From contig CM075102.1 of assembly GCA_037576195.1 (NCBI GenBank), forward strand, positions 42,652,745 through 42,716,744: a DNA stretch of 64,000 nucleotides, in the 5' to 3' direction. Source of the DNA: Phytoseiulus persimilis. Taxonomy: Eukaryota > Arthropoda > Arachnida > Mesostigmata > Phytoseiidae. Made by a program: the position numbers and the translations under genes. Below the pieces are notes generated by a model. That model was given only the letters and a program-made list of their open reading frames with translations, had not been told where the DNA came from and searched no databases. Positions 23,402-34,696 of this stretch are shown one piece after another (position 1 is the stretch's first letter; the number at the start of each line of letters is the position of its first letter).

Positions 23402-23852
23402 TCCTGGACGCAAAAACAAAATTAAACTACCGGTGACGAGCGTAATTACAAAGTCGGCCTCCTCGACCAATGAGCGGTGATCTCGGTAGAGGACTAACAG
23501 GCGTCCTGTCTCGTTCCGGCCATTCGCGAAAACATAGACACCGAAATGAAGACGCGGGACATCAGTGACAAAGGCTCTGCCGCCTATCTGTCAGTCGGTC
23601 GGGGTACGTCTTTCTTCTCTCCGTATCCGAACACAATGGGACGAATTATGGCTGGCGATTAGCGACAAGGAGGCTGACCGAGAAGGGAAGCTCGAAGTGG
23701 AGACTCGGAATGAGCACTTGAAACAATTTAATTCAATTGGCCACTAATGCCCGCTGGCTTGTCATGCCTCCCTGCATGACTCTCTCGATTCCTCAAATTG
23801 TATCACTCGGATACTCTCATTGTCACTCGCGCACTTTTGTCCGGATTCTCGC

Positions 23853-24001
23853 CGCGCTTGCCTGCTTGGCTGGCTCCGTCATTGTTTGGACCCAGAAGCC
23901 GTGAACCCTGCGGGGCCGCCACTACGGGGCAGGGCGGGAAGACGCCCGCCGTACAGGCTAACCAGCCAGCCTACCAGCGGGCAGGCCGACGGACAGGCGG
24001 C
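23853..24001 (+). repeat. Degenerate four-base-period GC patch
   Basis: Two sub-patches, TTGCCTGCTTGGCTGGCTC at 23859-23877 and a CAGC/GGCA/GACG/GACA series at 23955-24001, share the four-base rhythm. The second contains the near-copy of the 21-base word at 5215-5235 (one mismatch). Confidence 0.55.
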
Positions 24002-25029
24002 GCGTTTCGGGGAGGACATATCGCAGGAAGAGCAGACTTGTTTACTCGATGGATGTCCCGCTCGCTCGGTCATCCGTCTAAGCTTTTGCCGGGACCCTCC
24101 ATGTCGAAACATCGAACGACCGTCGCTAACTCTGCTGAGTTGAACCTCGAAAAAGCGCGGAGATAGAACAGCTCAGCTCATACGATTGACGGTTCAAGGC
24201 CCCGGTCGGGCTCCGCTCGGCTGGAGTGTCAACGGAGCGTGCTCCTCCACCAGCTCGCGCTCAGTGCCGTAAACACTGTTTTTGAGTGGACGTTTGTGGT
24301 TTCCGGACCCCGGGATGGCCCATTCTGCCGAGAGACAGAGCGGGACTCAACAACGTCTTCGTCCTTCCTCTCGGTCGACGCCGTGGACGTCAAGTGTGGC
24401 GTTTGCTAAACGCTTCATTTTCCCCCCACTCGCTTCCGGGGGAGGCTCCACCCTCGAATTGTATATGAGCTTCAGCTCTGGAACACGCGGTCGATGAACG
24501 GTTGATGACGAGAAAATTCTAGCGCATCCGCATTGTCGGATGCTGTTCTGATGAGGGTGAGAAGCACTCGGTCCAGTCGACGACATTGGTCGTCAGCGAT
24601 TGCCTCGAGACTATTCTCCCTCGCAGTTGAAGCTTCTCAACGGCTCGAAGCTCTGGAAACGAGGGAATCGCTTCTTATCGAGAAAAAAAGTTCCGAGGAG
24701 GTCTCTTGCCGTTGCTTGGAGTTTTCGTTAGCCTGGTGATATTTTATTTACGTTGCTGTTCGAATCGACCTCTTGATCTCCCGATAGGGGCTTGTTTTCG
24801 AAATGAAGTTTGAAATATTATGCGAGCGATAGTCGAATGTACGACGCGCCCACACAGCCCTCGTTTTTATCTCGTTCCGATCGCCCTCGATAGAAACGTC
24901 GCGTTCTGGGCTCGGTTCGGGAAACAAGAAATTCTCTTCCAAACGATCTCAATTATCGGTCGGATGGCATTCGAGGAGGACAATTAAGGAGATCACGAAC
25001 GCGGTCGGATCTACTCGACTCAGTTTTTG
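24002..25029. other. No firm gene; possible small plus exon at 24.6 kb
   Basis: A tract CTATTCTCCCTCGCAG gives an acceptor at about 24627. It is followed by a helical, glutamate-rich frame (EASQRLEALETRESLLIEKK) that stops at TGA near 24739. Too short to judge. Confidence 0.25.
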
Positions 25030-25748
25030 ATGCTGATAAACATTTCCGCCATCCCTCAGCACCACGACACTGAGCTCAGCGTGACAAGAGAACTTCTCCT
25101 ACGAGTTTGGAAGTCGGCGGACGATTCTTATTATCGCTCCATGGTGCCAGAGCGGAGGCAGAATCATCATCGAACCATCCCGACTGTGACAGTCAGTCAG
25201 ACAGCCACTCAGGCCGACGTTCGTTTAGCTCGTTCAACGAGCTCGGTGAGTTCCTCGCGCACTCGTTAAAAATGTCGTTGTCATATCGTTGATTGCACTC
25301 GTTTGGGCTTCGGTGACCCGGCGACAACGGCAGTGAAGGTTCCCACTTCGTTCCGAACGATTCATAACGACCCGCGAGGAAAATTTTGCGTCAAATTCGC
25401 TCCCGTTCGAGCAAAGAGTCGATCTCTGCTCTCGCGCACTGAGGAGGTACAATCACTACTGGGTAAGTGTGTCGAAAGACTGTCGCACCGGGCGGGGGGA
25501 TCATACAAGTAGGATGGAAGCAAACAAAATCATGATGGCAATGTTTGTTGACGCTTCTCGCGACACATCCAGTTCTGAGTCGTCGGAACCAGGGCAATCG
25601 AAGAACCAATCAGACTGACATCGGATTCGTCCATAACATCACCCCACTTGAATCGGAGGTGATTTCCTCACTGCTCATATCTCCTCGACGACGGTCCTGC
25701 GCAACCGATCGCCGTACCTGTCTGGACTCGCGCAGAGCTCACTGGTGA
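25030..25748 (+). CDS. Candidate three-exon gene, unknown function (171 aa)
   Basis: Model: exons 25030-25245, 25339-25462 and 25573-25748. The first starts at ATG and ends TCG-GTGAGT. The first intron (93 bases) contains an in-frame stop, so it must be spliced. The second exon ends CTGG-GTAAGT. The second intron (110 bases) ends ACATCCAG. Phases match at both junctions and the total is 172 codons ending TGA. The weak points are the first acceptor (poor pyrimidine tract) and an ordinary share of G-starting codons (about 23%). Residues 20-35 are helical (LSVTRELLLRVWKSADDS), the middle is basic, and the end is arginine-rich. No domain is recognised. It ends about 150 bases before the retrotransposon remnant on the other strand. 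Confidence 0.3.
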
Positions 25749-25904
25749 AGAGGCGGACGATTTCCAAATCGACTCGATGCCCCGGGTTGTGGATTGAATA
25801 ATTGGTTCATTGACCATTTCTTGTCCATGTACACCCCGTTACGTGTCAGAAACAGCATACGCGGAGACGAGTACAATCTGCTGGTCAGGATTAGTCGTTG
25901 ACCT

Positions 25905-26900
25905 CGCAGGTGCGTGGGATGTATTCTTTAGTTGCTCTCTTCTATCTTTCTAGACTCCGTTTGGTCCGCTCAAAATTTATCCTCGTTGAGTCTTCATGTA
26001 GGCCTGGTCTTCTGCAGGTATCCGCTTCATTCCGCTCTTCTTCTTTGCACTCCATTATTACGTGTTCTAGGGACTCTGTGTGATCTTGCTCTGAGAGAGT
26101 TGGTGTTTAGGAAGCCGGCTCTTGCACTGGCAATGAGCGTGCTCCCTCCAGAGTTGTCGTATATACGGTCCATTGTGCCACTTCGAATTTTGTATTGCCT
26201 ATATCTTTCTAGGCTGGATTAACTTTCCATCCCCTCCTTCCATTCCTTATCCGTATATGTTCTGATCTGTTCTTCCACCTCTTTGCGGAAAGTTTTCCAG
26301 CTTCGGCCACCTCCTGTCGGAGCCTCTATATTCTCACATTCGTACATTCTCCTGAGGATTAGCATTCTCTTGTATGCTAAGCCAGATCTGCTGCATGTTT
26401 GCATCGCTTGTAAGACTAGGTTTGGCCATCTATGTCTGGACATTTTTCCGATCCTGGCAAAGCATGGTATCTTATTCTTGGCTGCTTTCGTATGAGACCC
26501 ACCTCCTTTACGAACTCATTCGCTATATTGAAGGAAAGCTGACCTAGTGCCCATTTGCTTGCCTCACGTTGTGATATTTCCATCGCCTTGCGTGTTCCGG
26601 CTGATGCTACCAGGACTGTGTTGCAGTACGTCAGCGCGGGCACACATGTCGTCTTCCATTTTATCTTGGTTGTCTGAAACCTATTGAACTTCCACGGCGA
26701 ATTGGCGCACATTTGTCTAAGTGGTTTCGTGGCTTTCTCTTTCCACAGCTTCTCCTGTTCAGCTAGGCAGTTCCTGTCACTGATTAGCAGGATTCCAATA
26801 TACTTCTTTGACTTCGCTCTAGGGATGAATTGTCCCTGGATTTGTAGCCCGGGTTTCACGCCACTATTATTCCACCTCCGACACAGCGGACGGAGTGAGT
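25905..26900 (-). mobile_element. Decayed non-LTR retrotransposon remnant (carboxyl part of the polyprotein)
   Basis: On minus, a 147-codon frame (26859-26416) and frames after it carry the end of a LINE-type polyprotein. In order they show: the region after the polymerase palm (LCRRWNNSG, then IPRAKSKKYIGILL), the thumb-like part with PALTYCNTVLVAS, a REASKWALGQLSFNIANEFV block, further helices (WKTFRKEVEEQIRTYTDKEW), then SLERYRQYK, IYDNSGGSTLIASARAGF and finally ESLEHVIMECKEEE. These blocks are characteristic of a LINE group I know mainly from tick and mite genomes. At least two frameshifts and the loss of the catalytic YADD region and everything upstream show it is dead and truncated. No poly-A tail or target-site duplication is visible. 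It is the only transposon I can identify in the window. Confidence 0.85.
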
Positions 26901-28279
26901 CAGATTCCAGTGATCGGGTAGAGATTTACTTGGGAAGCATCTCGAGGACGTGGTGGAGTATTTTCCTACGACGAGTTTCTTCTCTAAATACCAAAGCCAC
27001 ATCTCGCACCGGCAACGACTTCTCACTTTCGATCTCTCTCAAAGCCGCCGCCGATCTCAGTGTCGAATTCCCGGCCGTCAGGGAGAGCAGACCTGGTCTA
27101 GTCTGCCTTGAACCAGCAACATGTCTCGCTTGGCAATTTTTGGCATCGTTGTGAGCAATCTCATGGAAGCGCAACACATATCTCGGAAGAGATGCTCGGG
27201 CGACCTCCCCACACCTAGCTCAATTCTTCGGGTTATTTCTCTCCATCCCCTTGAAGCTTTCCGAGCAACAACACGCCCGACACAGAATCTGTCCTATTGA
27301 GTGCATGGGAACGAATTCGCTTCTGATAACATACTCGTCTGTGATCCCATAGCTGTGTTGCGCAACGAGATGGTTTGGTAACGCTTCGTCAACTCCGACG
27401 AGGTTTCATAAGTTTGCCAGAGCCCGCATTAGATTCAAGCGAATCAACGGGCTTTCATTCCGTATGGCGCTCGAGTAGATCATTCTTCCGTGAGTTACAC
27501 GATCGGGCGTCGATCGTCGCTCTTCTCAACATTCTCCCGGGGCAGAAGGCCATCGCTGCATTCGGTCCGTGGAGCCGAGCCCACCGAGCCTGTTCACAAC
27601 ACCCAAGGCGCCGGGATCGCGAGCGCGATTTCCATTTTTCTTCGGTATTGTAAAGTATTCAGACTGAGCTCCCTCGACCCCACTGGCTGGGTGGCTCTCG
27701 CGGGCCTGTCCGCGCAGCTTGTTGAGCCGATTCTGTCGATTGATGTCTGTTGTGAATATTTTACGGAGGTTACGGAGGGCAGTGCTGCCACGCCACTGCG
27801 ATCTCCGCTCGAGCTGCTCGGGAGAGCTGTGCGGTTGTCTGCGAGATTCTCGCCCCGTGCCACGGCGATCGTTCCGAACACCTGATACGCTGGTACAAAA
27901 GCTGGCCCTCCCGCCTGAACTCCTCTCAGCGGCGAGGTCGTTCCGGAGCCCCGAAACGATTCTCCTCGAATTCCACGATTCCCATGTTTCATCCGTCCAC
28001 CGTAGTGCTCTTTGCACTCCGATCGGAGTCATTACGCTGACCTTGAGACCTGCGAAACACTCTCAAGTGCTCCCTGTTGTGTCGGCTCCGCGAGCTCAAC
28101 AATCGAACGGGAAAGGGATCAAACAAAGCACAAAGCGCGTTATTGGAACGAAAACAAATCTTTTCGAGCTCTAATAAACTTCTCAAGAATGAACCCAGTT
28201 GAGAAGAGCGGTGAGCCGGAGACGATGGCGTCGTTCCGAGTCGGGAGGATCGACAACAACCCCCGGGGGTATCCCGCGG
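26901..28279. other. No firm gene; competing frames at 27.5-28.0 kb
   Basis: A plus frame at 27490-27885 (hydrophobic, with valine/alanine/leucine-rich stretches) and a minus frame at 27594-27992 starting at ATG (glycine/alanine-rich) overlap. Both have about a third of their codons starting with G, and I cannot choose. A plus ATG frame at 28189-28338 (49 residues, acidic) ends inside the next candidate in a different register. Confidence 0.25.
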
Positions 28280-28693
28280 ATGTACTCGACGGCATTCCCA
28301 ACACAACCTGGGCATCTCCGACCCAACGAGGGAAATGACAAACAAGCCATCGATCGATTGATCGGAAAAGCGGAATTCGTTCTCGTGGAAACGATGGCGA
28401 GCCCTTGCGCGACCAACAGAGCGGAACGACTCTGCGGATTGGCTGTAGCCGGCCCAAACAGAAGCAGCCGCATGCGGCAGTTGTCTTCTTCCGAAATGTT
28501 CGAATTCAGAGATGATGGAGACCGATTCACAGTATGGCACACTGAAGCGGTCAATCATCTTCTCCTTTGTCATTCATCGCGGTCTGCATTAGCATCGCTA
28601 CTCATGTCAGTGCTCCGAGTGGCGTTTTTCGGTCGAAGTGTTGACCCCCCGGCTGCTTCTGAAGCTGCGGCTCTTGTTGTTGAAGAAACATGA
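28280..28693 (+). CDS. Candidate protein, unknown function (137 aa)
   Basis: The product is not recognised. The frame begins with ATG at 28280 and stops at TGA. About 36% of codons start with G, well above chance for this length. Composition is balanced: an acidic and lysine-bearing segment (NEGNDKQAIDRLIGKAEFVL), cysteines around residues 45-55, an acidic strand-like stretch (EMFEFRDDGDRFTVWHTEAV), a hydrophobic segment (LASLLMSVLRVAFFG) and an alanine/valine/glutamate tail. The hydrophobic segment could be one membrane helix. An upstream ATG frame (28189-28338) reads into it one register off. A 194-residue minus frame also starting with ATG (28573-27989) overlaps and is the main competitor. 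Confidence 0.35.
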   Translation: MYSTAFPTQPGHLRPNEGNDKQAIDRLIGKAEFVLVETMASPCATNRAERLCGLAVAGPNRSSRMRQLSSSEMFEFRDDGDRFTVWHTEAVNHLLLCHSSRSALASLLMSVLRVAFFGRSVDPPAASEAAALVVEET

Positions 28694-29193
28694 GGTCCGT
28701 CCAAGTATGGACGACGGGCTCCTGCGTAAAACACGATCCCTCTTCTCCTCAAGGGTTCCAGATTCAGACGGAATCTCGGTTGAGGACGGAACTCTTCTCT
28801 TCAAAATCGAGCGCGCTCAAAACAACCCGGGCAATTCCTTAATTTGCACGATGGATCAGCGATGTTTCATCCATCTGAGATCCTTGATCGGAACCGGCTT
28901 ACCAGCAGAGCTCCTCTCCAGGAGGCGGCTCGTGCTCGGCGTCGTCGAGCTGCATCGAGCCTCGTTAAAGACGTGCTGCCAACAGGAGAATGCAGAGCAC
29001 GACGGGGGAGTCGCGACTTGAGGAATCTCCCGAATACGCAAACACAGTTCCTCACACACCGCCACCAAAACAAACAGCGACGAGGAAGAAAGGGATTCGT
29101 ATACACGAGCGCTACGGACGTTTCTTGAAGGAGTGCGGGAGAAATTTCCATCCCGGTGGTGTTTGTGTTCCTCGAGCACACATTCTCGCTCCG
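28694..29193. other. No supported gene
   Basis: A minus frame of 134 codons beginning at ATG (29258) with a hydrophobic start runs through here to 28856 but overlaps the second exon of the next model. A CTG-GTAAGC donor-like site lies on minus at about 28905. Nothing is recognised. Confidence 0.3.
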
Positions 29194-29747
29194 TCAGAGA
29201 ACCAAAGAGCATTCGTAAGGCGAGAAAAAAGAAGTACACACATGGCGACGGGGAAAAGCGCATTTTCGTCTTCTCCCTAATATTTTCAATGCGAGTGAAA
29301 CAAATGAAAGGAAAATCCGTCAGCGAGCGAGTGGGCGGACGGATAGTCACTCATCGTTCACTTACCTCCCATACGAACCCTGCATCCGAGAGTGTAGACG
29401 TTGACTCGCGCCGCGACTGGAGAACCGATGCCTGTCCGGCCGGATCGAGTCGGGAAACGCGAAGTGATGACAAAGCGGATCGCTGCCAGCATCCCCGCTG
29501 ACACCTCCAGCAGCAGCAAATCCAATACGAATTTAAATTCGGGAAACAAGCAGCACTCAAACGGGCTCCTCCCTCGGAAGCAAATGTAAAATCGCCCAGA
29601 GCAACATGTCCGCCTCTCGAGCTTGACTAGTGCTGCTACCCTGCTGTTCCGCGCCGAGCCACTGTTCTCGTCGCTATTCTCTTTTCCTTCATCGAACAAT
29701 TTTTTCAATGGTTCACGGTGCTTCCATGCTCCAACGAGTGCCCACAT
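29194..29747 (-). CDS. Candidate two-exon gene, unknown function (154 aa)
   Basis: One of the best splice models here. Exon 1 (29747-29366) starts at ATG, encodes MWALVGAWKHREPLKKLF and ends GGGAG-GTAAGTG, a near-perfect donor. The 89-base intron ends with a pyrimidine tract (TTTTCCTTTCATTTG) and ATTAG. Exon 2 (29276-29194) continues in phase for 27 codons to TGA. The total of 465 bases is divisible by three. Exon 1 has about 31% G-starting codons, a charged region (DEGKENSDENSGSARNSR), several cysteine pairs and a hydrophobic stretch (FVLDLLLLEVSAGMLAAI) that could span a membrane. Exon 2 is basic and cysteine-bearing. No family recognised. An out-of-frame ATG four bases upstream of the start is a weakness. 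Confidence 0.4.
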
Positions 29748-32700
29748 GCATCGAGAGCTCACTGGGCCGGGCAGCCGTGGAAGCAAAGCGGCCAAGTCAT
29801 GCAGACGGTTTCAAGAGGAGCAATCTGTCACTGAACCATTGAAATTCTGTGGCGACCAGATGATGGCTAAGAACTAACGAGAGTATTCAACCATGCTGTT
29901 CTCAAAGAGTCCGTCGAAAAGTGTGGCATTCATCGGTCCACTCAGACTGGGTCTGACGGTCTGAAGTGTTTACAGGTTCTCAGATGCCACTGCCTGATTC
30001 TGGGTGGCCAGGTGGGTGGTTTCGATCCCGGGGGAGAAACCACTCGGAGTTGAACTCCATCTCTGTACCCTAATTCCAGACAGGCACGGAGTACGATGCG
30101 GAACTAGTCAGGTCACACGGCGGAATTTCTGTCTGATGTAGACGTGAATCGGGGAGCCCGCCGGGTACACGACATGTACCAGAGATGAAACACTTGGTGC
30201 TCCACAAGTGGTACCACAGACCAGTCATGGAACTTTTTGATGTCACACAGCTGGTAACTGGTGACAATTATGGAACCTCTGGTGTTTCAAAACTGGTCTC
30301 ACCGATTCTGGAACGCCAAGTGTCCCTTCATTGGTACACTTCCTCTACCTGAGCTCATGAATCACACTTCGATCGCTGCAGGGTTTCGTTCGGGATCGAA
30401 GATCCCCCCTGATGACGCTCCGCCATTTTTTAACAGCGGAATTCGAGGCTCTCCCCCGCTGTCAAGTTTTGTACCTGGCAAGGTTGAAGCGCACCCACGA
30501 TTCCCAAAGGGTAGCGAATTCACGGCGGAGTTCCGTTACCTGTCGGGGCATTGCCCTGACGAACGGATGAACGTGTCCGGCGTTCATGGCGTACCGCCTC
30601 GAGGATCTCGTGAGTCCGCATGAAAATCTTTTTTTTTCCGGAAAGCCAGGGCAATGAGTATGAACTATTTCGGGAACCATATCCAACCCTTAGCTGGATC
30701 GTTGTGCTTGTGAGTTGTTCTCTGAAACCAGAGTGAATTCCGGCGGCTCCGACCAGTTACGGTTGGAAACGGCACGTGAACGCCTGACCCGACTGACAGG
30801 GACGGAATTTAGAAAACAGGCGGACTCTCAAGCGGACATGAGCAGGAATTATGTCGGGATGGTCCAACCTCGTCTTGGACAGAGCCCTGTATCCCACAAG
30901 TCCAGCTTTCCCACCCACGGGAGCACCGTGTATGGCACAAACTTTCATGGTGGGGAGCTTCAGAGGGACATCCAGGAACGCCGTTTTCGCTCGGCGAGAA
31001 ATTCGGGTACAGGTGGTGGGAGGTTTTCTGGTTGATGAATCTAGATAATTCTGTGGTTCTCCATGCGCTCAAGTTTGGGGACGTGTAAAGAGAATGAGCT
31101 TGAACAAATGATACGTTCGTGTGATATCGCTTTTGGGGATCAGGAAGCATTGGAGTGAGAAGTGAAGAATTCATTCGCTACATGTACTGCCGGAAGTAAC
31201 AGTCTTCGATTCAAAGTTGTGGTGACACTTCCCAAGACCGGGAACCCCGTAGGATCCGGGTTCAGTTTCGATTGGTTCCGAGCTGTGCCGCTTCTGCGTA
31301 ACCATCATATTATGAAATCGATTGGTGAGAGTTCATCAGCGGAAATAGTTCTGAAGACAGCATCTTGTCTTTTAAGGCGAATCGGACAAAAAAAAAACCT
31401 GGGTTCAATTACCGTAGAGAACAACAATGACGTTGAACCAATACCAATGCTTTCACATCGACGCCATCGATTTTCCACGGATACCCAATGGGCGAACTGT
31501 CGAGGATATCAGATATGAGAAGTTTCAAGCCCGCGGAGCCCGATGCCCCTTTTTTACGTTATTTCTTCCCTCTCTCTAGCGGAAAGAGGCTCTCCCCTCC
31601 TGCCCCGGAATCGCCGCGCGAAGGGGGTAGCGGAGAAGCGCGAATTCTCGGAAAAACCGTTCCCGGTTCCTGCAAAACTCCGCAGCGATGGCCTCAGCGA
31701 AAGACCGCGGGGAACCGAAATCTTCTCGTTGCCGGTGTACAACCCGTCAGTTACGCCGACCCCCTCTCATCGGGCCTGAATCGAGAAGAAATTCGCACTC
31801 GAATATCTCTAAAGCTATGAGTTGGAGGAGAATGAGCCCGATGCCCCTCGCCACGTTGTGCCCGATGCTTCTCGATCCAAGAGCGTTTGAGATGAGTTCC
31901 CATTGGAATGAGTGAAGTTGGCGTCATATCTAAGAAGCTGTCAAGATGGAAATTTTCGCACCAAGTGTCCGGTGTCAGCATGAGACACCAGGGAGCAATC
32001 ATTCAGTAGAGATCTTTTTTCATATTCGAAACCGCGATACTTCGTACAGGAACGGACACAGCGATGTCGGTCGTGACTTTCTGGAACCGATAGACGAGCG
32101 CATACGGGAAGCTTGAGCGTACACCGCCAGCAGGGGCGGATTCCCCATGAATACTTCCCCAGCACGCTTCCGAACAGCAATCATTATCGAAACCATGAAC
32201 GTCGAGTGAGACAATAGTCCAAGAACAAACTGTGGCTGGAACAATCGCCAACGCACGTCTGTATAATCCGAATAGACGCGCTCGAGTGGAACGTCATCGA
32301 ATGAAATCATCTTGTCGACGCTAACCCTTCCAGAACTCGCTCCTCTACTGCAGGGATGCCCAACCAGGCGTCGCCCTCGCTTCAGATCGCGCGCGTGTTC
32401 ATACCTCATGCTAGCTGTATCGGGAGACTACTCCATCGATCGATGCATCGAACGAGTTGATGAGAAGCCCCGTGAGCAGATGAGCTCGTCCTTCCTTTCG
32501 CCAGGCATCTGCTATAGAAGCTCTTCAGTTTGTATTCGAAGCGTCCGTTGTTCGACAGGATCGGATCGAACGCTCGGAACCATCCGATTGCTCGCATTCC
32601 GTTGATTGTGCGTGAAAATCGGACGGCAATCGACAGTCACAGAAGCAACACGACGGGCAAACTACACGGCCACGTCAAAAACATACGAGCGAGCGAGCGG

Positions 32701-34369
32701 GAGGAAGAAGAAGCCTGTGGGAGAGAGCGATAGATCGGCGAATCGTGTCTGAAATATATTTTGGTAGACTCTATCAAAAATACCTAATTGTCACGATCAG
32801 GCCATCAAGCGAGTCAACAATCTTCTCGACTCATTCCCGCAATCACGTATCCACCAGCCGACGGCGCTGAGGTTTCTGGAATGGCAAATCCCACTTCCGC
32901 TCGGCTCCGGTGTTTTCGAGAAGCAACAATCACTCCGATTATTATCGGGCGCGCACTACGCGAGTCCTTGTAACCAACGTGTGATCAAAAACAGTTTATC
33001 ACCGCTTTGAGACATGGCGACTCCGGGGTTCGGGCAGTGCCAGTCGTCGTACTCATAAGGTAGGGATGCCATCGATACCATGATTCGCCTTAGAGTGGAA
33101 GCGTGCGTCGTTTCAAAGAATGGCGTTTCCCCTATATCGCGACTGCCGAAGTTCGAATGCTAGACAATGAGGGAAGTCCCAGAATTGAGAAGCATTGGCT
33201 GCAAATGTTCATCGTTAATGGCCGATCCGTTCCAACATGTTTCGAGATTGCCATTTTCTCGTTTTTCCCTGCTCCTGGCGAGGTGATTGGTCACGCTTCC
33301 CGCTCGAGATCAGCTCGAGATTACCGGTTCCGGGAATAGCCCGAATTGAGGAAGGTGCAATAAAATGTCAGATGACGCGTGCCTCGAAGTCTCACTCGCC
33401 CAACTCGAGCGAACCTTCCCGCGCCAATATTCCGACGCGAAGTCTTTACGCGCGACGTAGGAGAGACACAGCGATGTTGCTCCGAGCAGGAGGTCCACCG
33501 TGAGCAGAGGGTTGAAATCTCCCCGCCGGCACTTCAGACCGCCGCCTGCACTCCAACTTAGAGAATGGTTTCCACTTTTCTCATACTCTGTGCGAGTCAT
33601 CCGGACGCAGCTGCGGAGGGAATTCGTGACGCGGAGACGAAGTATGTCTCAGCGAGCCCGGTTCGCTCCAAGAAGTCACAAATCAGGGGGGATGTGACAA
33701 ATCCGCCACCAAGTATTGCGAATGCTGCCCAAGCATTGCGTTCAGACATGAAAGACCTCACGCGCTGTTTCACTTCTGCCTCGTAGCGGTGGCGATTCGC
33801 AGACGACTGAGAAATTACGAATGACGGCCGTACTCGGTAATCGAGCGGTTGTGCTGAATGCCTCTTGAATGAATTATCTCTGGTGCAGTAGTTTTGTTTG
33901 GCACCGTGTGCATGAAATTAGGAAGCGGAACGTTTACACATTCGGTTTTATTTAGTGAGAAAATATGAAACAAAACCCAAAGACGCGGTCGTCGGGTTAA
34001 CCAAGTTTGCTTGGCCACGGCTCTAGCAACCACGCGGAGACGTGATGTGATTAAAAAGAAGCAACTCATCATTACCATCATCACAGGGATGCTGCGTGAG
34101 TCAGAGGCAGCCCAGAGAGCGCCAAAAACCCTCTTTGAGCACAGAGAAAAGCACAATTGAGAACGCGGCGGAGAAAGAATATAACAGAAGGATGAGCAAA
34201 CAAGAAACTGAGGTAGCAGGCTGGCGAACGGACGAGCGACTGCGTAAGTGTCGCGGCACTTGGCTGTCACACAGTGTGCTTAGAGTGCCACAGTGAGGAC
34301 AGTCAAGAAATTGGACGCTGCGGTGCACGGGTTCGCGGCAATGACGCTACCCGGTAGTCTCGCTGTCTG
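29748..34369. other. No firm gene (29.7-34.4 kb)
   Basis: Sparse. A plus frame at 31162-31518 without a clear ATG and one at 33103-33339 (RFPYIATAEVRMLDNEGSPR) have protein-like composition but weak boundaries. A poly-A of ten lies at 31388-31397. The ACTGGT-rich patch at 30.1-30.4 kb is listed separately. TGAGGTAGCAGG near 34209 resembles a let-7 seed but has no hairpin. The degenerate GAGCCCGATGCCCC word at 31536 recurs in part at 31834 and at about 39465. Confidence 0.3.
30100..30360. repeat. Cluster of ACTGGT/ACCAGT words with diverged internal copies
   Basis: At least five copies of the six-base word ACYGGT, its complement or close variants fall in about 200 bases, along with GTACC and CACTTG/CAAGTG words. 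A 40-base piece read on minus (about 30211-30172) aligns with a plus piece (about 30309-30349) at roughly three matches in four, sharing CCAAGTGT and TGGTACA. The patch may be decayed inverted copies or a cluster of binding sites. ACYGGT resembles the half-sites of Grainyhead/CP2 factors. Confidence 0.4.
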
Positions 34370-34696
34370 ATGCAGAGCAGGAGCACGGAACGCATTTTTT
34401 CGTTGTTCCTTTCATGGCCCTCCCAGGCAGCGATTTCCTATTGCAGTTCCCCCTCGTCTCCATCCAGTCTACACCAAGCCCTGGAACGTGATCGTGAACG
34501 CCTCGTTCTCATGGTTTTCCGGAATCACGAGACGAAGAGAAACCGAGTGATCGATTGCCCATTGGTGCCCATGGATAAGAGATGTTTCCTCCTCCGACAG
34601 CTATCTCAAAAGCTGCATCGCATCGAACAAAGAGTTCATCGAAAGGAGGTCCGCGTTGTGACCCAGAGAGTCCGGATGCCGGTTGAGCCCAAATAA
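34370..34696 (+). CDS. Candidate protein, unknown function (108 aa)
   Basis: The product is not recognised. The frame begins with ATG at 34370 and stops at TAA. The first third is serine/proline-rich. From about residue 40 it becomes charged and helix-prone (LERDRERLVLMVFRNHETKR), and the end is strongly basic (QLSQKLHRIEQRVHRKEVRV), suggesting a coiled coil or nucleic-acid-binding helix. G-starting codons are not enriched (about 20%), which argues against coding. No splice sites of note. Confidence 0.2.
   Translation: MQSRSTERIFSLFLSWPSQAAISYCSSPSSPSSLHQALERDRERLVLMVFRNHETKRNRVIDCPLVPMDKRCFLLRQLSQKLHRIEQRVHRKEVRVVTQRVRMPVEPK

Noticed and set aside
26684..27154. 156-codon plus frame overlapping the LINE remnant
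   Set aside because: It is the antisense of recognisable minus-strand retrotransposon protein over its first third and shows no independent signal.
30018..30045. GGTTTCGATCCC resembles a tRNA T-loop
   Set aside because: The loop carries an extra T, the stems do not pair, and no A box lies upstream.
34209..34230. TGAGGTAGCAGG resembles the let-7 microRNA seed
   Set aside because: No complementary arm lies within 100 bases on either side, so no hairpin precursor can form. Later positions differ from let-7.
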